This document shows positions 1-7,185 of a stretch of DNA of 39,378 nucleotides, one piece after another. The notes under the pieces are model-generated. The model ran no database searches. It was not told the DNA's origin and worked only from the letters and a program-made list of their open reading frames with translations. The position numbers were made by a program, and so were the translations under genes. The stretch comes from Burkholderia anthina. GTDB lineage: Bacteria > Pseudomonadota > Gammaproteobacteria > Burkholderiales > Burkholderiaceae. The stretch is taken from NCBI RefSeq assembly GCF_902498995.1, contig NZ_CABVLY010000043.1:1-39378 (forward strand), written 5' to 3'. How positions within the stretch are numbered: position 1 is the stretch's first letter; each line of letters begins with the position of its first letter.

Positions 1-1318
1 CGGCGGCATCGCCGGCCGCCGACAGCGCCGCGCCGAGCGCGGCCGCGCCCGGATCGCTGATCGTGAGCGCGCGGCCCGCTTCGTCGCGCGCGGTGGCGAC
101 GTAGTGCAGCCAGAGCGTCAGCGCACGCTCCAGATACGGCCGTTCGATGCCGGCCGCCGCGCTTTCGCCGAGCGCGGGCAGCCAGCGCAGCGGCACCTTC
201 TGCGTGCCGTCCATTGCGATCTGTTCGGTGCGATGCGCGAGCACCGGATTGCGAAAGCGCTGCACGAGCGTCGCGCAATAGCCGCGCGCGTCGTAACCCG
301 GCGGCACGTCGACGGTCGCGAGCAGGTCGCGCGTCATCACGCCGTCGACGAGCGCCGCGATGCCCGGATCGGCCATCGCATCGGACACGGTCGCGCGTGA
401 GCGCAACTGCCCCGCATACGCGATCGCCGAATGCGAGCCGTTCAGCAGCCGCAGCTTCATCGTTTCGTACGGCCGCACGTCGGCGACGAGGTGCGCGCCG
501 GCGTCTTCCCAGCGCGGGCGCGGCCCGGCGAAGCGATCCTCGATCACCCATTGCGAGAACGGCTCGCAGACGATCGCGGCCGCATCGCGCGCACCGAGAT
601 GCGCTTCCGCCCAGTCGAGCGATTCGGGCGTGGCGGCCGGCACGATCCGGTCGACCATGCTGTTCGGGAATGCGATGTCGTCGCGGATGCGCCGGGCGAG
701 CGCGCCGTCGACGTGTTCCGCGTAGTCGATCAGCAATGCGCGCAGCGTGTCGCCGTTCGACGTCATGTTGTCGCAGCAGACGATGCTCAGCGGCGCATGC
801 GCGGGCCGCAGCCGCAGGCCGGCGGCGATCACGCCGAGCGCGGTGCGCGGGGTGTCGGGCGTCGCGAGATCCTGCTTGAGCGCGGGATCGTCGAGATCGA
901 GACCGCCGCCGGGCCGGCGGCAATAGCCTTTCTCCGTCACGGTCAGGCTGACGATCGACACGGCCGGATCGGCGATCAGCGCCAGCAGCGCGGGCAGCGA
1001 TTCGGGCGCGAACAGCGCGCCGTGCACCGCGCCGACGATGCGCGTGCGCGCGCCGTCGCCGTCGCGCTCGGTCACCGTGTACAGATGATCCTGCGCGGCG
1101 AGCAGGTCGACCGTATGGCGCCGCCGCAGCTCGACGCCCACGATCCCCCAGCGCAGGTCGCCCTGTTCCAGCACGGTCTCCGTATGGAGCGCCTGGTGCG
1201 CGCGATGAAACGCGCCGAGGCCGAGATGGACGATGCCCGTGCGGACCGCGTGCCGGTCGTAACGGGGGCGGCGCGTGCCGGGCGGCGCGGTGCGCAGGAA
1301 ATCGGGGGCGGATGACAT
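1..1318 (-). CDS. Mannitol dehydrogenase family protein, probable D-fructuronate reductase (3' end cut by window)
   Basis: Reading the minus strand from the ATG at 1318 gives an open frame to the window edge, about 439 residues; family members are about 480-500, so the C-terminus lies outside. The N-terminus has the Rossmann nucleotide-binding motif (IVHLGLGAFHRAHQ, about residues 29-42). Two family hallmarks follow: a CCDNMTSNG segment and the catalytic block ETMKLRLLNGSHS, containing the lysine and Asn/His of polyol-specific long-chain dehydrogenases. The family reduces D-fructuronate to D-mannonate (UxuB) or oxidises mannitol or arabinitol. Here the neighbouring mannonate dehydratase favours the fructuronate reductase role. 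It is divergent from the GntR gene and shares with it the control region carrying two palindromes. Exact substrate is inferred. Confidence 0.9.
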   Translation of the reverse strand, partial: MSSAPDFLRTAPPGTRRPRYDRHAVRTGIVHLGLGAFHRAHQALHTETVLEQGDLRWGIVGVELRRRHTVDLLAAQDHLYTVTERDGDGARTRIVGAVHGALFAPESLPALLALIADPAVSIVSLTVTEKGYCRRPGGGLDLDDPALKQDLATPDTPRTALGVIAAGLRLRPAHAPLSIVCCDNMTSNGDTLRALLIDYAEHVDGALARRIRDDIAFPNSMVDRIVPAATPESLDWAEAHLGARDAAAIVCEPFSQWVIEDRFAGPRPRWEDAGAHLVADVRPYETMKLRLLNGSHSAIAYAGQLRSRATVSDAMADPGIAALVDGVMTRDLLATVDVPPGYDARGYCATLVQRFRNPVLAHRTEQIAMDGTQKVPLRWLPALGESAAAGIERPYLERALTLWLHYVATARDEAGRALTISDPGAAALGAALSAAGDAA

Positions 1319-1337
1319 GACGGTCTGAACGGGTTTG

Positions 1338-1347
1338 TACCATGGTA
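1338..1347. promoter_or_regulatory. Candidate GntR operator, copy 1 (TACCATGGTA)
   Basis: A perfect 10-bp palindrome, embedded in TTGTACCATGGTAGAT, sits 20 bp upstream of the minus-strand reductase start. An identical palindrome lies 96 bp further on. The ACCANGGT-like core resembles the TGGT/ACCA half-sites recognised by FadR-type GntR repressors (known family behaviour). Assignment to the adjacent regulator is inference. Confidence 0.55.
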
Positions 1348-1433
1348 GATGATGGAGTCCGTGCAGATTATTTCGAGTTTAACGGTGAAGTTATCGGTGT
1401 AAACGCTAGATCGCCCGAATCGGATCGCTTATG

Positions 1434-1443
1434 TACCATGGTA
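1434..1443. promoter_or_regulatory. Candidate GntR operator, copy 2 (TACCATGGTA)
   Basis: The second exact copy of the palindrome lies 34 bp before the preferred GntR start codon. Both copies share the context TGTACCATGGTAG. An ATG inside this palindrome (1438) is in frame with the regulator, so an annotated start here would put the operator inside the gene. I treat it as an operator placed for autoregulation. Confidence 0.55.
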
Positions 1444-1476
1444 GTTATCGATATCGAGTCGGATCAAGCCACCACC

Positions 1477-2208
1477 ATGAGCGAAACGGCAGCACTGGAA
1501 GAAGAGGACGTCGTCGTCACGGCGTTGCAGGGGTTCTCGCTGGACGAGAGCCGGTCGTATACGGAGCAGGTGCATGCGCTGCTGCGCCACGCGATCGTGC
1601 GCGGCGCGCTGCCGCCGCGCACCGCGCTGTCGGAGGCGGTGATCTCCGCGACGATCAAGGTCAGCCGCACGCCGGTGCGCGAGGCGTTCGCGCAGCTCGC
1701 CGACGAGCGGCTCGTGCAGATCATCCGCAAGGTCGGCACGCTGGTCGCGCCGATTCCGGTGTCGATCCTCGAGGAAGGGCGCTTCGCGCGCAGCACGCTC
1801 GAATGCGCGAACCACGTCGAGCTCGCGCAGAAGATCACGCCGGCGCAGCTCGCGGAGCTGTCGCGGATCATCGATGCGCAGCGCGATGCCGTGGCCGCCG
1901 GCGACGTCGAGGCGTTCTTCGATCTCGACGAAGCGATGCACGGCCGGATGTTCGCGTTCGCGGGCCGGCCGCACGTATGGGAAATGCTGCAGCCGATGAA
2001 GCGCCAGTTCGACCGCGTGCGCTGGCTGCTGCTCGATCGCGTGGAGGATCACGCGCGCCGCGCGCTGCAGGAGCACGAGCAGATCCTCGCGCACATCGCG
2101 TCGCGCAACATGGCGCTGCTCGGCGCGTCGGTCGCGATGCACGTCGACCGGATCGGCTCGCATCTGCCGGAAGTGCGCAGCCGCGCGCCGCATTACTTTG
2201 TCGACTGA
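1477..2208 (+). CDS. GntR family (FCD domain) transcriptional regulator
   Basis: From the ATG at 1477 the product has 243 residues. The N-terminal winged helix (about residues 20-90) carries the typical TALSEAVISATIKVSRTPVREAF recognition region (split here: TALSEAVISATIK and VSRTPVREAF). The C-terminal half is a helical FCD domain with the metal/ligand-site signature of spaced His and Asp residues (DLDEAMHG, HEQILAHI). In-frame starts at 1342 and 1438 also exist, but both lie inside the two TACCATGGTA palindromes, so I prefer 1477; no strong ribosome site decides it. FCD regulators usually repress sugar-acid catabolism and are released by the substrate or an intermediate. Position between the divergent reductase and the mannonate dehydratase supports local control of this cluster. 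Confidence 0.88.
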   Translation: MSETAALEEEDVVVTALQGFSLDESRSYTEQVHALLRHAIVRGALPPRTALSEAVISATIKVSRTPVREAFAQLADERLVQIIRKVGTLVAPIPVSILEEGRFARSTLECANHVELAQKITPAQLAELSRIIDAQRDAVAAGDVEAFFDLDEAMHGRMFAFAGRPHVWEMLQPMKRQFDRVRWLLLDRVEDHARRALQEHEQILAHIASRNMALLGASVAMHVDRIGSHLPEVRSRAPHYFVD

Positions 2209-2229
2209 AACGCCCGCTGGAGGAGCGCA

Positions 2230-3438
2230 GTGAAAATCGAACGTTTGCAGACCATCGTCACGTGTCCGGGCCGGAACTTCGTGACGGTGAAGATCGTGAC
2301 CGACGAAGGCGTGTACGGCCTCGGCGACGCGACGCTCAACGGGCGCGAGCTCGCGGTGCGCGCCTATCTGGAAGACCACGTGTTTCCGTGCCTCGTCGGC
2401 CGCGATCCGCGCAACATCGAGGACATCTGGCAATACCTGTATCGCGGCGCGTACTGGCGGCGCGGGCCCGTGACGATGACGGCGATCGCCGCGATCGACA
2501 TGGCGCTCTGGGATATCAAGGGCAAGCTGGCGGGCATGCCCGTCTATCAGCTGCTCGGCGGCAAGAGCCGCGACGGCCTGATGGTCTACGGCCACGCGAA
2601 CGGGCGCGATCATGAAGAAGCGGTCGACGCGGTGCGCGAGCACATCGAGGCCGGCTACCGCGCGATTCGCGTGCAGTCCGGCGTGCCGGGGCTCGACAAG
2701 GTGTACGGCGTCGGCAAGACGGCCGGCGCGTACGAGCCGGCCGAGAAGGGGCTGCCGCCCGAGGAGCCGTGGGACACCGCGCTCTACCTGCGCCACACGC
2801 CGGACCTGTTCCGCAAGGTGCGCGACGCCGTCGGCGATGCGCCGCACCTGCTGCACGACGCGCATCACCGGTTGACGCCGATCGAGGCCGCGCGCCTCGG
2901 CCGCGATCTCGAGCCGCACCGGCTGTTCTGGCTCGAGGATGCGACGCCCGCGGAGAACCAGGACGCGTTCCGGCTGATCCGCCAGCACACGACGACGCCG
3001 CTCGCGGTCGGCGAGGTGTTCAACTCGATCTGGGATTGCAAGGACCTGATCCGCGACCAGCTGATCGACTACATCCGCTCGACCATCGTGCACGCGGGCG
3101 GCATCACGCACGTGCGCCGCATTGCCGACTACGCGGCGATGTACCAGGTGCGCACGGGTTTCCACGGCGCGACCGACCTGTCGCCCGTCTGCATGGCGGC
3201 GGCCGTGAACTTCGGGCTGTGGGCGCCGAACTTCGGCATCCAGGAACTGATGCCGCACAGCCCGCTGACCGATGAAGTGTTTCCGCACAGCTACCGCTTC
3301 GAGGACGGCTATCTGGTGATGGACGACGTGCCGGGCCTCGGCGTCGACATCGACGAGATGCTGGCCGCGAAATATCCGTACGAGCGCGCGTACCTGCCGG
3401 TCGCCCGGCTGCGCGACGGTTCGATGTGGAACTGGTGA
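2230..3438 (+). CDS. manD: D-mannonate dehydratase, enolase superfamily (ManD)
   Basis: The 402-residue product starts at a GTG preceded by GGAGG and has the usual ManD length. It dehydrates D-mannonate to 2-keto-3-deoxy-D-gluconate in the cytoplasm. The residues known from characterised ManD enzymes appear at matching positions: Arg147, Tyr159, the metal ligands Asp210, Glu236 and Glu262, catalytic His212 (LHDAHHR), and His312 within GFHGATDLSP. The residue two after that His is Ala314. As I recall, Ala or Pro here separates high-efficiency mannonate dehydratases from low-efficiency mannonate/gluconate ones, and Ala suggests the efficient class. The gene lies 21 bp after the GntR gene and overlaps nothing functional downstream; the zinc dehydrogenase follows after 29 bp. 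RspA is the alternative family name. Confidence 0.93.
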   Translation: MKIERLQTIVTCPGRNFVTVKIVTDEGVYGLGDATLNGRELAVRAYLEDHVFPCLVGRDPRNIEDIWQYLYRGAYWRRGPVTMTAIAAIDMALWDIKGKLAGMPVYQLLGGKSRDGLMVYGHANGRDHEEAVDAVREHIEAGYRAIRVQSGVPGLDKVYGVGKTAGAYEPAEKGLPPEEPWDTALYLRHTPDLFRKVRDAVGDAPHLLHDAHHRLTPIEAARLGRDLEPHRLFWLEDATPAENQDAFRLIRQHTTTPLAVGEVFNSIWDCKDLIRDQLIDYIRSTIVHAGGITHVRRIADYAAMYQVRTGFHGATDLSPVCMAAAVNFGLWAPNFGIQELMPHSPLTDEVFPHSYRFEDGYLVMDDVPGLGVDIDEMLAAKYPYERAYLPVARLRDGSMWNW

Positions 3439-3467
3439 GCGGCGAAGATCCGAAGGAGAGAACCGAA

Positions 3468-4499
3468 ATGTTGAGCGTCGTTGTCGATCGTCCGAACAGC
3501 ATGGGCGTGCGCGAAGTGCCGCTGCCCGCGCCCGCCGCCGGCGAAGTGCGCGTGAAGGTGCGCTATGCGGGCATCTGCGGGTCGGACCTGCATATCTTTC
3601 ACGGCAAGAACCCGTTCGTGTCGTACCCGCGCATCATCGGCCACGAATTCGTCGGCACGATCGAGTCGGTCGGCGACGGCGTGGACGCCGCGCGGCTCGG
3701 CGAGACCGTCGCGGTCGATCCGGTGATCAGTTGCGGGCAGTGTCATGCGTGCACGATCGGCCGGCGCAACGTGTGCCGGCACCTGAGCGTGCTCGGCGTG
3801 CATCGCGACGGCGGCTTCAGCCAGTACACGTGCGTGCCGGCCGGCAATGCGTACCGGATTCCGGAAGCGATCGCCGACACCTGCGCGGCGATCGTCGAGC
3901 CGTTCGCGGTGGCCGCGAACGCGACGTCGCGCACCGGCGTGCTGCCGGGCGACGTCGCGCTGATCTACGGCGCCGGCACCGTCGGGCTGACGATCCTGCA
4001 GGTGCTCAAGCGCGTGTACGGCATTCGCGCGTTCATCACCGACCGGCTCGACGCGCGGCTGCAGCTCGCGCGCAAGTGCGGCGCGGCGCCGGACGAGATC
4101 ATCAACACGAGCGTCGAGTCGCTGCCGGAGGCGCTGGAACGGCGCGGCGTCGACGGCGGCCCGACGCTGATCTTCGATGCGGTGTGCCATCCGTCGATTC
4201 TCGAGGAAGCCGTGAGGCTCGCCGCGCCGGCGGGCCGGATCGGCGTGCTCGGGTTTTCGTCGGAGCCGTCGGCGATCGTGCAGGCGGAGCTGACGAAGAA
4301 GGAACTGACGCTGGCCGCGTCGCGGCTCAATTGCGCGATGTTCCCGCAGGTGATCGACTGGATCAGCCGCGGGTTGATCGAACCCGAGCACATCGTCACG
4401 CACAAGGTCGGCTTTCGCGACGTCGCGCGCGCGTTCGAGATGGCCGAGCGCAATCCCGCGGAAAGCTGCAAGATCCTGCTCGATTTCGCGGGCGGCTGA
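3468..4499 (+). CDS. Zinc-dependent sugar-acid dehydrogenase (RspB / L-gulonate 5-dehydrogenase type)
   Basis: The start at 3468 (MLSVVVDRPN) follows a GAAGGAGAG ribosome site, giving 343 residues; an in-frame ATG at 3426 would overlap manD and lacks that site. It is a medium-chain dehydrogenase. Catalytic zinc ligands are visible as Cys37, His59 (IIGHEF) and Glu144, and structural zinc ligands as Cys89, Cys92, Cys95 and Cys103. A GAGTVG nucleotide motif follows (YGAGTVGL). Zinc dehydrogenases paired with ManD/RspA genes oxidise L-gulonate or L-idonate to D-fructuronate or 5-ketogluconate in known pathways. With a fructuronate reductase and ManD in the same cluster, L-gulonate 5-dehydrogenase is the most coherent assignment, but substrate is inferred from context. 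Confidence 0.87.
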   Translation: MLSVVVDRPNSMGVREVPLPAPAAGEVRVKVRYAGICGSDLHIFHGKNPFVSYPRIIGHEFVGTIESVGDGVDAARLGETVAVDPVISCGQCHACTIGRRNVCRHLSVLGVHRDGGFSQYTCVPAGNAYRIPEAIADTCAAIVEPFAVAANATSRTGVLPGDVALIYGAGTVGLTILQVLKRVYGIRAFITDRLDARLQLARKCGAAPDEIINTSVESLPEALERRGVDGGPTLIFDAVCHPSILEEAVRLAAPAGRIGVLGFSSEPSAIVQAELTKKELTLAASRLNCAMFPQVIDWISRGLIEPEHIVTHKVGFRDVARAFEMAERNPAESCKILLDFAGG

Positions 4500-4566
4500 T
4501 ACCGGTTCGTATCGACGGCCGGGGCGTGTCGCGCGTGTCGCGTCGCGCCGGCCGCACGATGCGATC

Positions 4567-4583
4567 GCTCGCCGCCGGCGAGC
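4567..4583. other. Intercistronic hairpin between the zinc dehydrogenase and dlgD
   Basis: GCTCGCCGCCGGCGAGC forms a perfect 7-bp stem with a 3-base loop in the 168-bp gap between the two plus-strand genes. It has no T tract, so it is more likely an mRNA-stabilising or attenuating hairpin than a terminator. Function is inferred. Confidence 0.35.
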
Positions 4584-4667
4584 CGGAGCGGCGCGAATCC
4601 CGCGCGCCGCTTCGAAGGCAGCAGCGGGATCGAACACAACGATATCCAACATCAGGAGACATGCATC

Positions 4668-5702
4668 GTGACCCGGATTGCCTTCGACGAAATGCAGCGC
4701 GCGATCCACGCGGCGCTCGTGAACGCGGGGATGCCCGAACGCGACGCCGGAATCTGTGCGCGGGTGCATACCGAATCGACCTGTGACGGCGTCAATTCGC
4801 ACGGCATCAACCGCGTGGCGCGCTTCGTCGACTATCTCGACAAGGGATGGGTGAACGTCGACGGCGCGCGCGAGCGGGTCAAGCAATTCGGTGCGATCGA
4901 GGTGTGCGACGGCCATCGCGGCCCGGGCATTCTCAACGCGCTGTCCGCGACCGACCGCGCGATCGAGATCGCCGACGCGCAAGGCGTCGGCATCGTCGCG
5001 ATGCGCAACGCGACCCACTGGATGCGGGGCGGCACCTATGGCTGGCACGCGGCCGAGCGTGGCTATATCGCGATCTGCTGGACCAACACCGAAGCGTGCA
5101 TGCCCGGCTGGGGCGGCAAGAACACGCGCGTCGGCAACAACCCGTTCGTGATGGCGGTGCCGCGCGCGCAGGGCCATATCGTGCTCGACATGGCGATGTC
5201 GCAATACTCGTACGGAAAGCTGCAGGCCACCCGCCTCCAGGGCAGGAACATGCCGTTTCCCGCCGGCTTCGACGGCGACGGGAAGCTGACCGCCGAGCCC
5301 GGCCCGATCGAAGCGTCGATGCGCATCTTGCCGATGGGCTACTGGAAGGGCTCGGGCTTCGCGATCATGCTCGACGTGCTCGCGGCGGTGCTGTCCGAAG
5401 GGCTCGCGACGAACGGGATCGATGCGATTCAGCAGGGAAGCTGTACGGGCTGCTCGCAGGTCTTCATCGTGATCGACCCGCGCAAGCTCGGCGGCGAGGC
5501 ATTCACGAACCACGTCGCCGACGGCGTGGCCGACTACGTGAATACGTCCGAGCTGGCGGAAGACAGCCGCGAAGTGCTCTATCCGGGGCAGAGCGCGCTG
5601 CGCACGCGGATCGCGCAGCGGCGCGACGGCATCGTCGTCGACGACGGGATCTGGGCCGACGTGCTCGCGCTCGCGGAGCGGCGGGCGATGCCGCGTTCCT
5701 GA
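4668..5702 (+). CDS. dlgD: 2,3-diketo-L-gulonate reductase / 3-dehydro-L-gulonate 2-dehydrogenase (YiaK/DlgD family)
   Basis: The GTG at 4668 is preceded by AGGAG about 9 bases upstream and gives 344 residues, close to the roughly 330 of YiaK. The product is a type-2 malate/L-lactate dehydrogenase family enzyme (LDH2/MDH2 fold). The catalytic-histidine motif NSHGINR is at about residues 43-49. The blocks HWMRGGTYGW, ICWTNTEACMPGWGG and GNNPFV are strongly YiaK-like. The known reaction is NAD(P)H-dependent reduction of 2,3-diketo-L-gulonate to 3-dehydro-L-gulonate, part of L-ascorbate breakdown-product use in enterics. No YiaMNO TRAP genes or kinase are nearby; instead an MFS permease follows, suggesting the compound is channelled toward the L-gulonate/fructuronate route. 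Family assignment is firm; physiological direction is inferred. Confidence 0.9.
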   Translation: MTRIAFDEMQRAIHAALVNAGMPERDAGICARVHTESTCDGVNSHGINRVARFVDYLDKGWVNVDGARERVKQFGAIEVCDGHRGPGILNALSATDRAIEIADAQGVGIVAMRNATHWMRGGTYGWHAAERGYIAICWTNTEACMPGWGGKNTRVGNNPFVMAVPRAQGHIVLDMAMSQYSYGKLQATRLQGRNMPFPAGFDGDGKLTAEPGPIEASMRILPMGYWKGSGFAIMLDVLAAVLSEGLATNGIDAIQQGSCTGCSQVFIVIDPRKLGGEAFTNHVADGVADYVNTSELAEDSREVLYPGQSALRTRIAQRRDGIVVDDGIWADVLALAERRAMPRS

Positions 5703-5811
5703 CCGGAAGGCGGCCGGCACGCCGGATCGGCGCGTGCCGGCCGTTGCCGGAACGAGCGTGCAGGCGGGTCCATCGCTGCATAGACGCGTGTTTTCATCGG
5801 GAGAACTGATC

Positions 5812-7101
5812 ATGACGGCGGATGTCGCGCTTGCGCTCGACGCAGGCATCGAGGCACGGAACGAAGACGCGTTGTACCGGAAGGTGATACTGAGGATCGT
5901 CCCGCTGTTCTTCCTCGGTTTCATCATGTCCTATCTGGACCGCGTCAACATCGGCTTCGCGAAGTTGCAGATGGCGGCCGATTTCGGCCTGACGAATGCG
6001 TCGTTTGCACTCGGCGCGAGCGTGTTCTTCTGGGGCTACATGCTGTTCGAGATTCCGAGCAACCTGATCCTGCGGCGGGTCGGCGCGCGGGCATGGATCG
6101 CCCGGATCATGGTCACCTGGGGCATCGTGTCGATCCTGATGGTCTTCTCGCGGAACGCGGCGGCGTTCTACTCGCTGCGGTTCCTGCTCGGCGTGTGCGA
6201 GGCCGGCTTCGTCCCGGGCGTGATGTACTACACGAACACGTGGCTGCCGGCCCGGCGTCAAAGCGGCATGTACTCGCTGTTCCTGATGGCGTTGCCGATC
6301 GCCGTCGTGTTCGGTGCGCCGCTCTCCGGCGCGATCATGGAGACGATGAACGGCGTGGCCGGCATCCACGGCTGGCAGTGGCTGTTCCTGCTCGAAGGGC
6401 TGCCGTCGGTGGTGCTGGGCGTGGTGATCCTGATGCTGCTGCGGAACAAGCCGGCCGACGTGGACTGGCTGAGCCCGCGCGAGAAGCAGATCATCGAGGC
6501 GAACGTCGCGAAGGAGGCGGCCTTCAAGTCGCATCGCGTGGCCGATGCGTTCCGCTCGCCGAAGATCTATGCGCTGATCGCCGTGATGATCCTGTTCAAC
6601 ACCGGGTTCTACGGCCTCACCTTCTGGATGCCGACGCTGTTCCACGACGCGGGCGTCGCGAACAGCCTGGACGTCGGGCTGCTGACGGCCATCCCGTTCG
6701 GCGTCGCCGCGCTCTGCATGTACGTGAACGCGCGGCGTGCCGAGCGCTCCGGGCGGCTGCGCCGGCACGGCGTGGTGCCCGTCGCGCTGGCCGCGATCGG
6801 CCTGTTCGTCGCGACGGTGGCGCACGACAACTTCTGGCTCGCGCTGGTGATGCTGACCGTCGCGACGTCGGGCATCCTGTCGCTGATGCCGATCTACTGG
6901 ACGCTGCCCGGACGCGTGCTGTCCGGCCCGGCGGCGGCGGCCGGCTTCGCGCTGATCAACGCGTGCGGGAGCCTGTCCGGCATCCTGGGCGCGATGATCA
7001 TCGGTTATGCGGGCCTGCGGATCGGCATGACCATCCTGGCGGGCGCGCTGTTGTTGTGCAGCGTCGTGTTCTATCGGGTCTGTCCCGCTACCGCGGAATA
7101 G
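5812..7101 (+). CDS. MFS transporter, anion:cation symporter (ACS) family
   Basis: The ATG at 5812 follows a CGGGAGAACT ribosome site and yields 429 residues; a longer in-frame reading from 5734 lacks support. About 12 hydrophobic segments are visible. The first-loop region MSYLDRVNIGFA is the signature of the ACS family (hexuronate, galactonate, tartrate and phthalate permeases), as is GVCEAGFVPGVMYY. The protein would sit in the inner membrane and import an organic acid with protons. It is the last gene of the sugar-acid cluster, 109 bp after dlgD, and converges on the TonB receptor gene. The likely cargo is a hexonate or hexuronate (L-gulonate, diketogulonate or similar), inferred only from neighbours. 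Confidence 0.9.
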   Translation: MTADVALALDAGIEARNEDALYRKVILRIVPLFFLGFIMSYLDRVNIGFAKLQMAADFGLTNASFALGASVFFWGYMLFEIPSNLILRRVGARAWIARIMVTWGIVSILMVFSRNAAAFYSLRFLLGVCEAGFVPGVMYYTNTWLPARRQSGMYSLFLMALPIAVVFGAPLSGAIMETMNGVAGIHGWQWLFLLEGLPSVVLGVVILMLLRNKPADVDWLSPREKQIIEANVAKEAAFKSHRVADAFRSPKIYALIAVMILFNTGFYGLTFWMPTLFHDAGVANSLDVGLLTAIPFGVAALCMYVNARRAERSGRLRRHGVVPVALAAIGLFVATVAHDNFWLALVMLTVATSGILSLMPIYWTLPGRVLSGPAAAAGFALINACGSLSGILGAMIIGYAGLRIGMTILAGALLLCSVVFYRVCPATAE

Positions 7102-7185
7102 TGTCGAGGCGGCTGCGCGGCCCGTAGCGGCGCGCGGCGGGTCAGGGCGGTCCGCCGCCGCGCCGTTTCATCGCGTGCAGGATGG

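Noticed and set aside
1429..3288. A 619-codon open frame on the minus strand opposite the GntR and manD genes
   Set aside because: It is Arg/Asp/Val-rich with no family resemblance, and both strands of GC-rich DNA give long antisense frames; the plus-strand genes have clear motifs. The same applies to long antisense frames at 3309-5927, 20617-23481 and 25321-27543.
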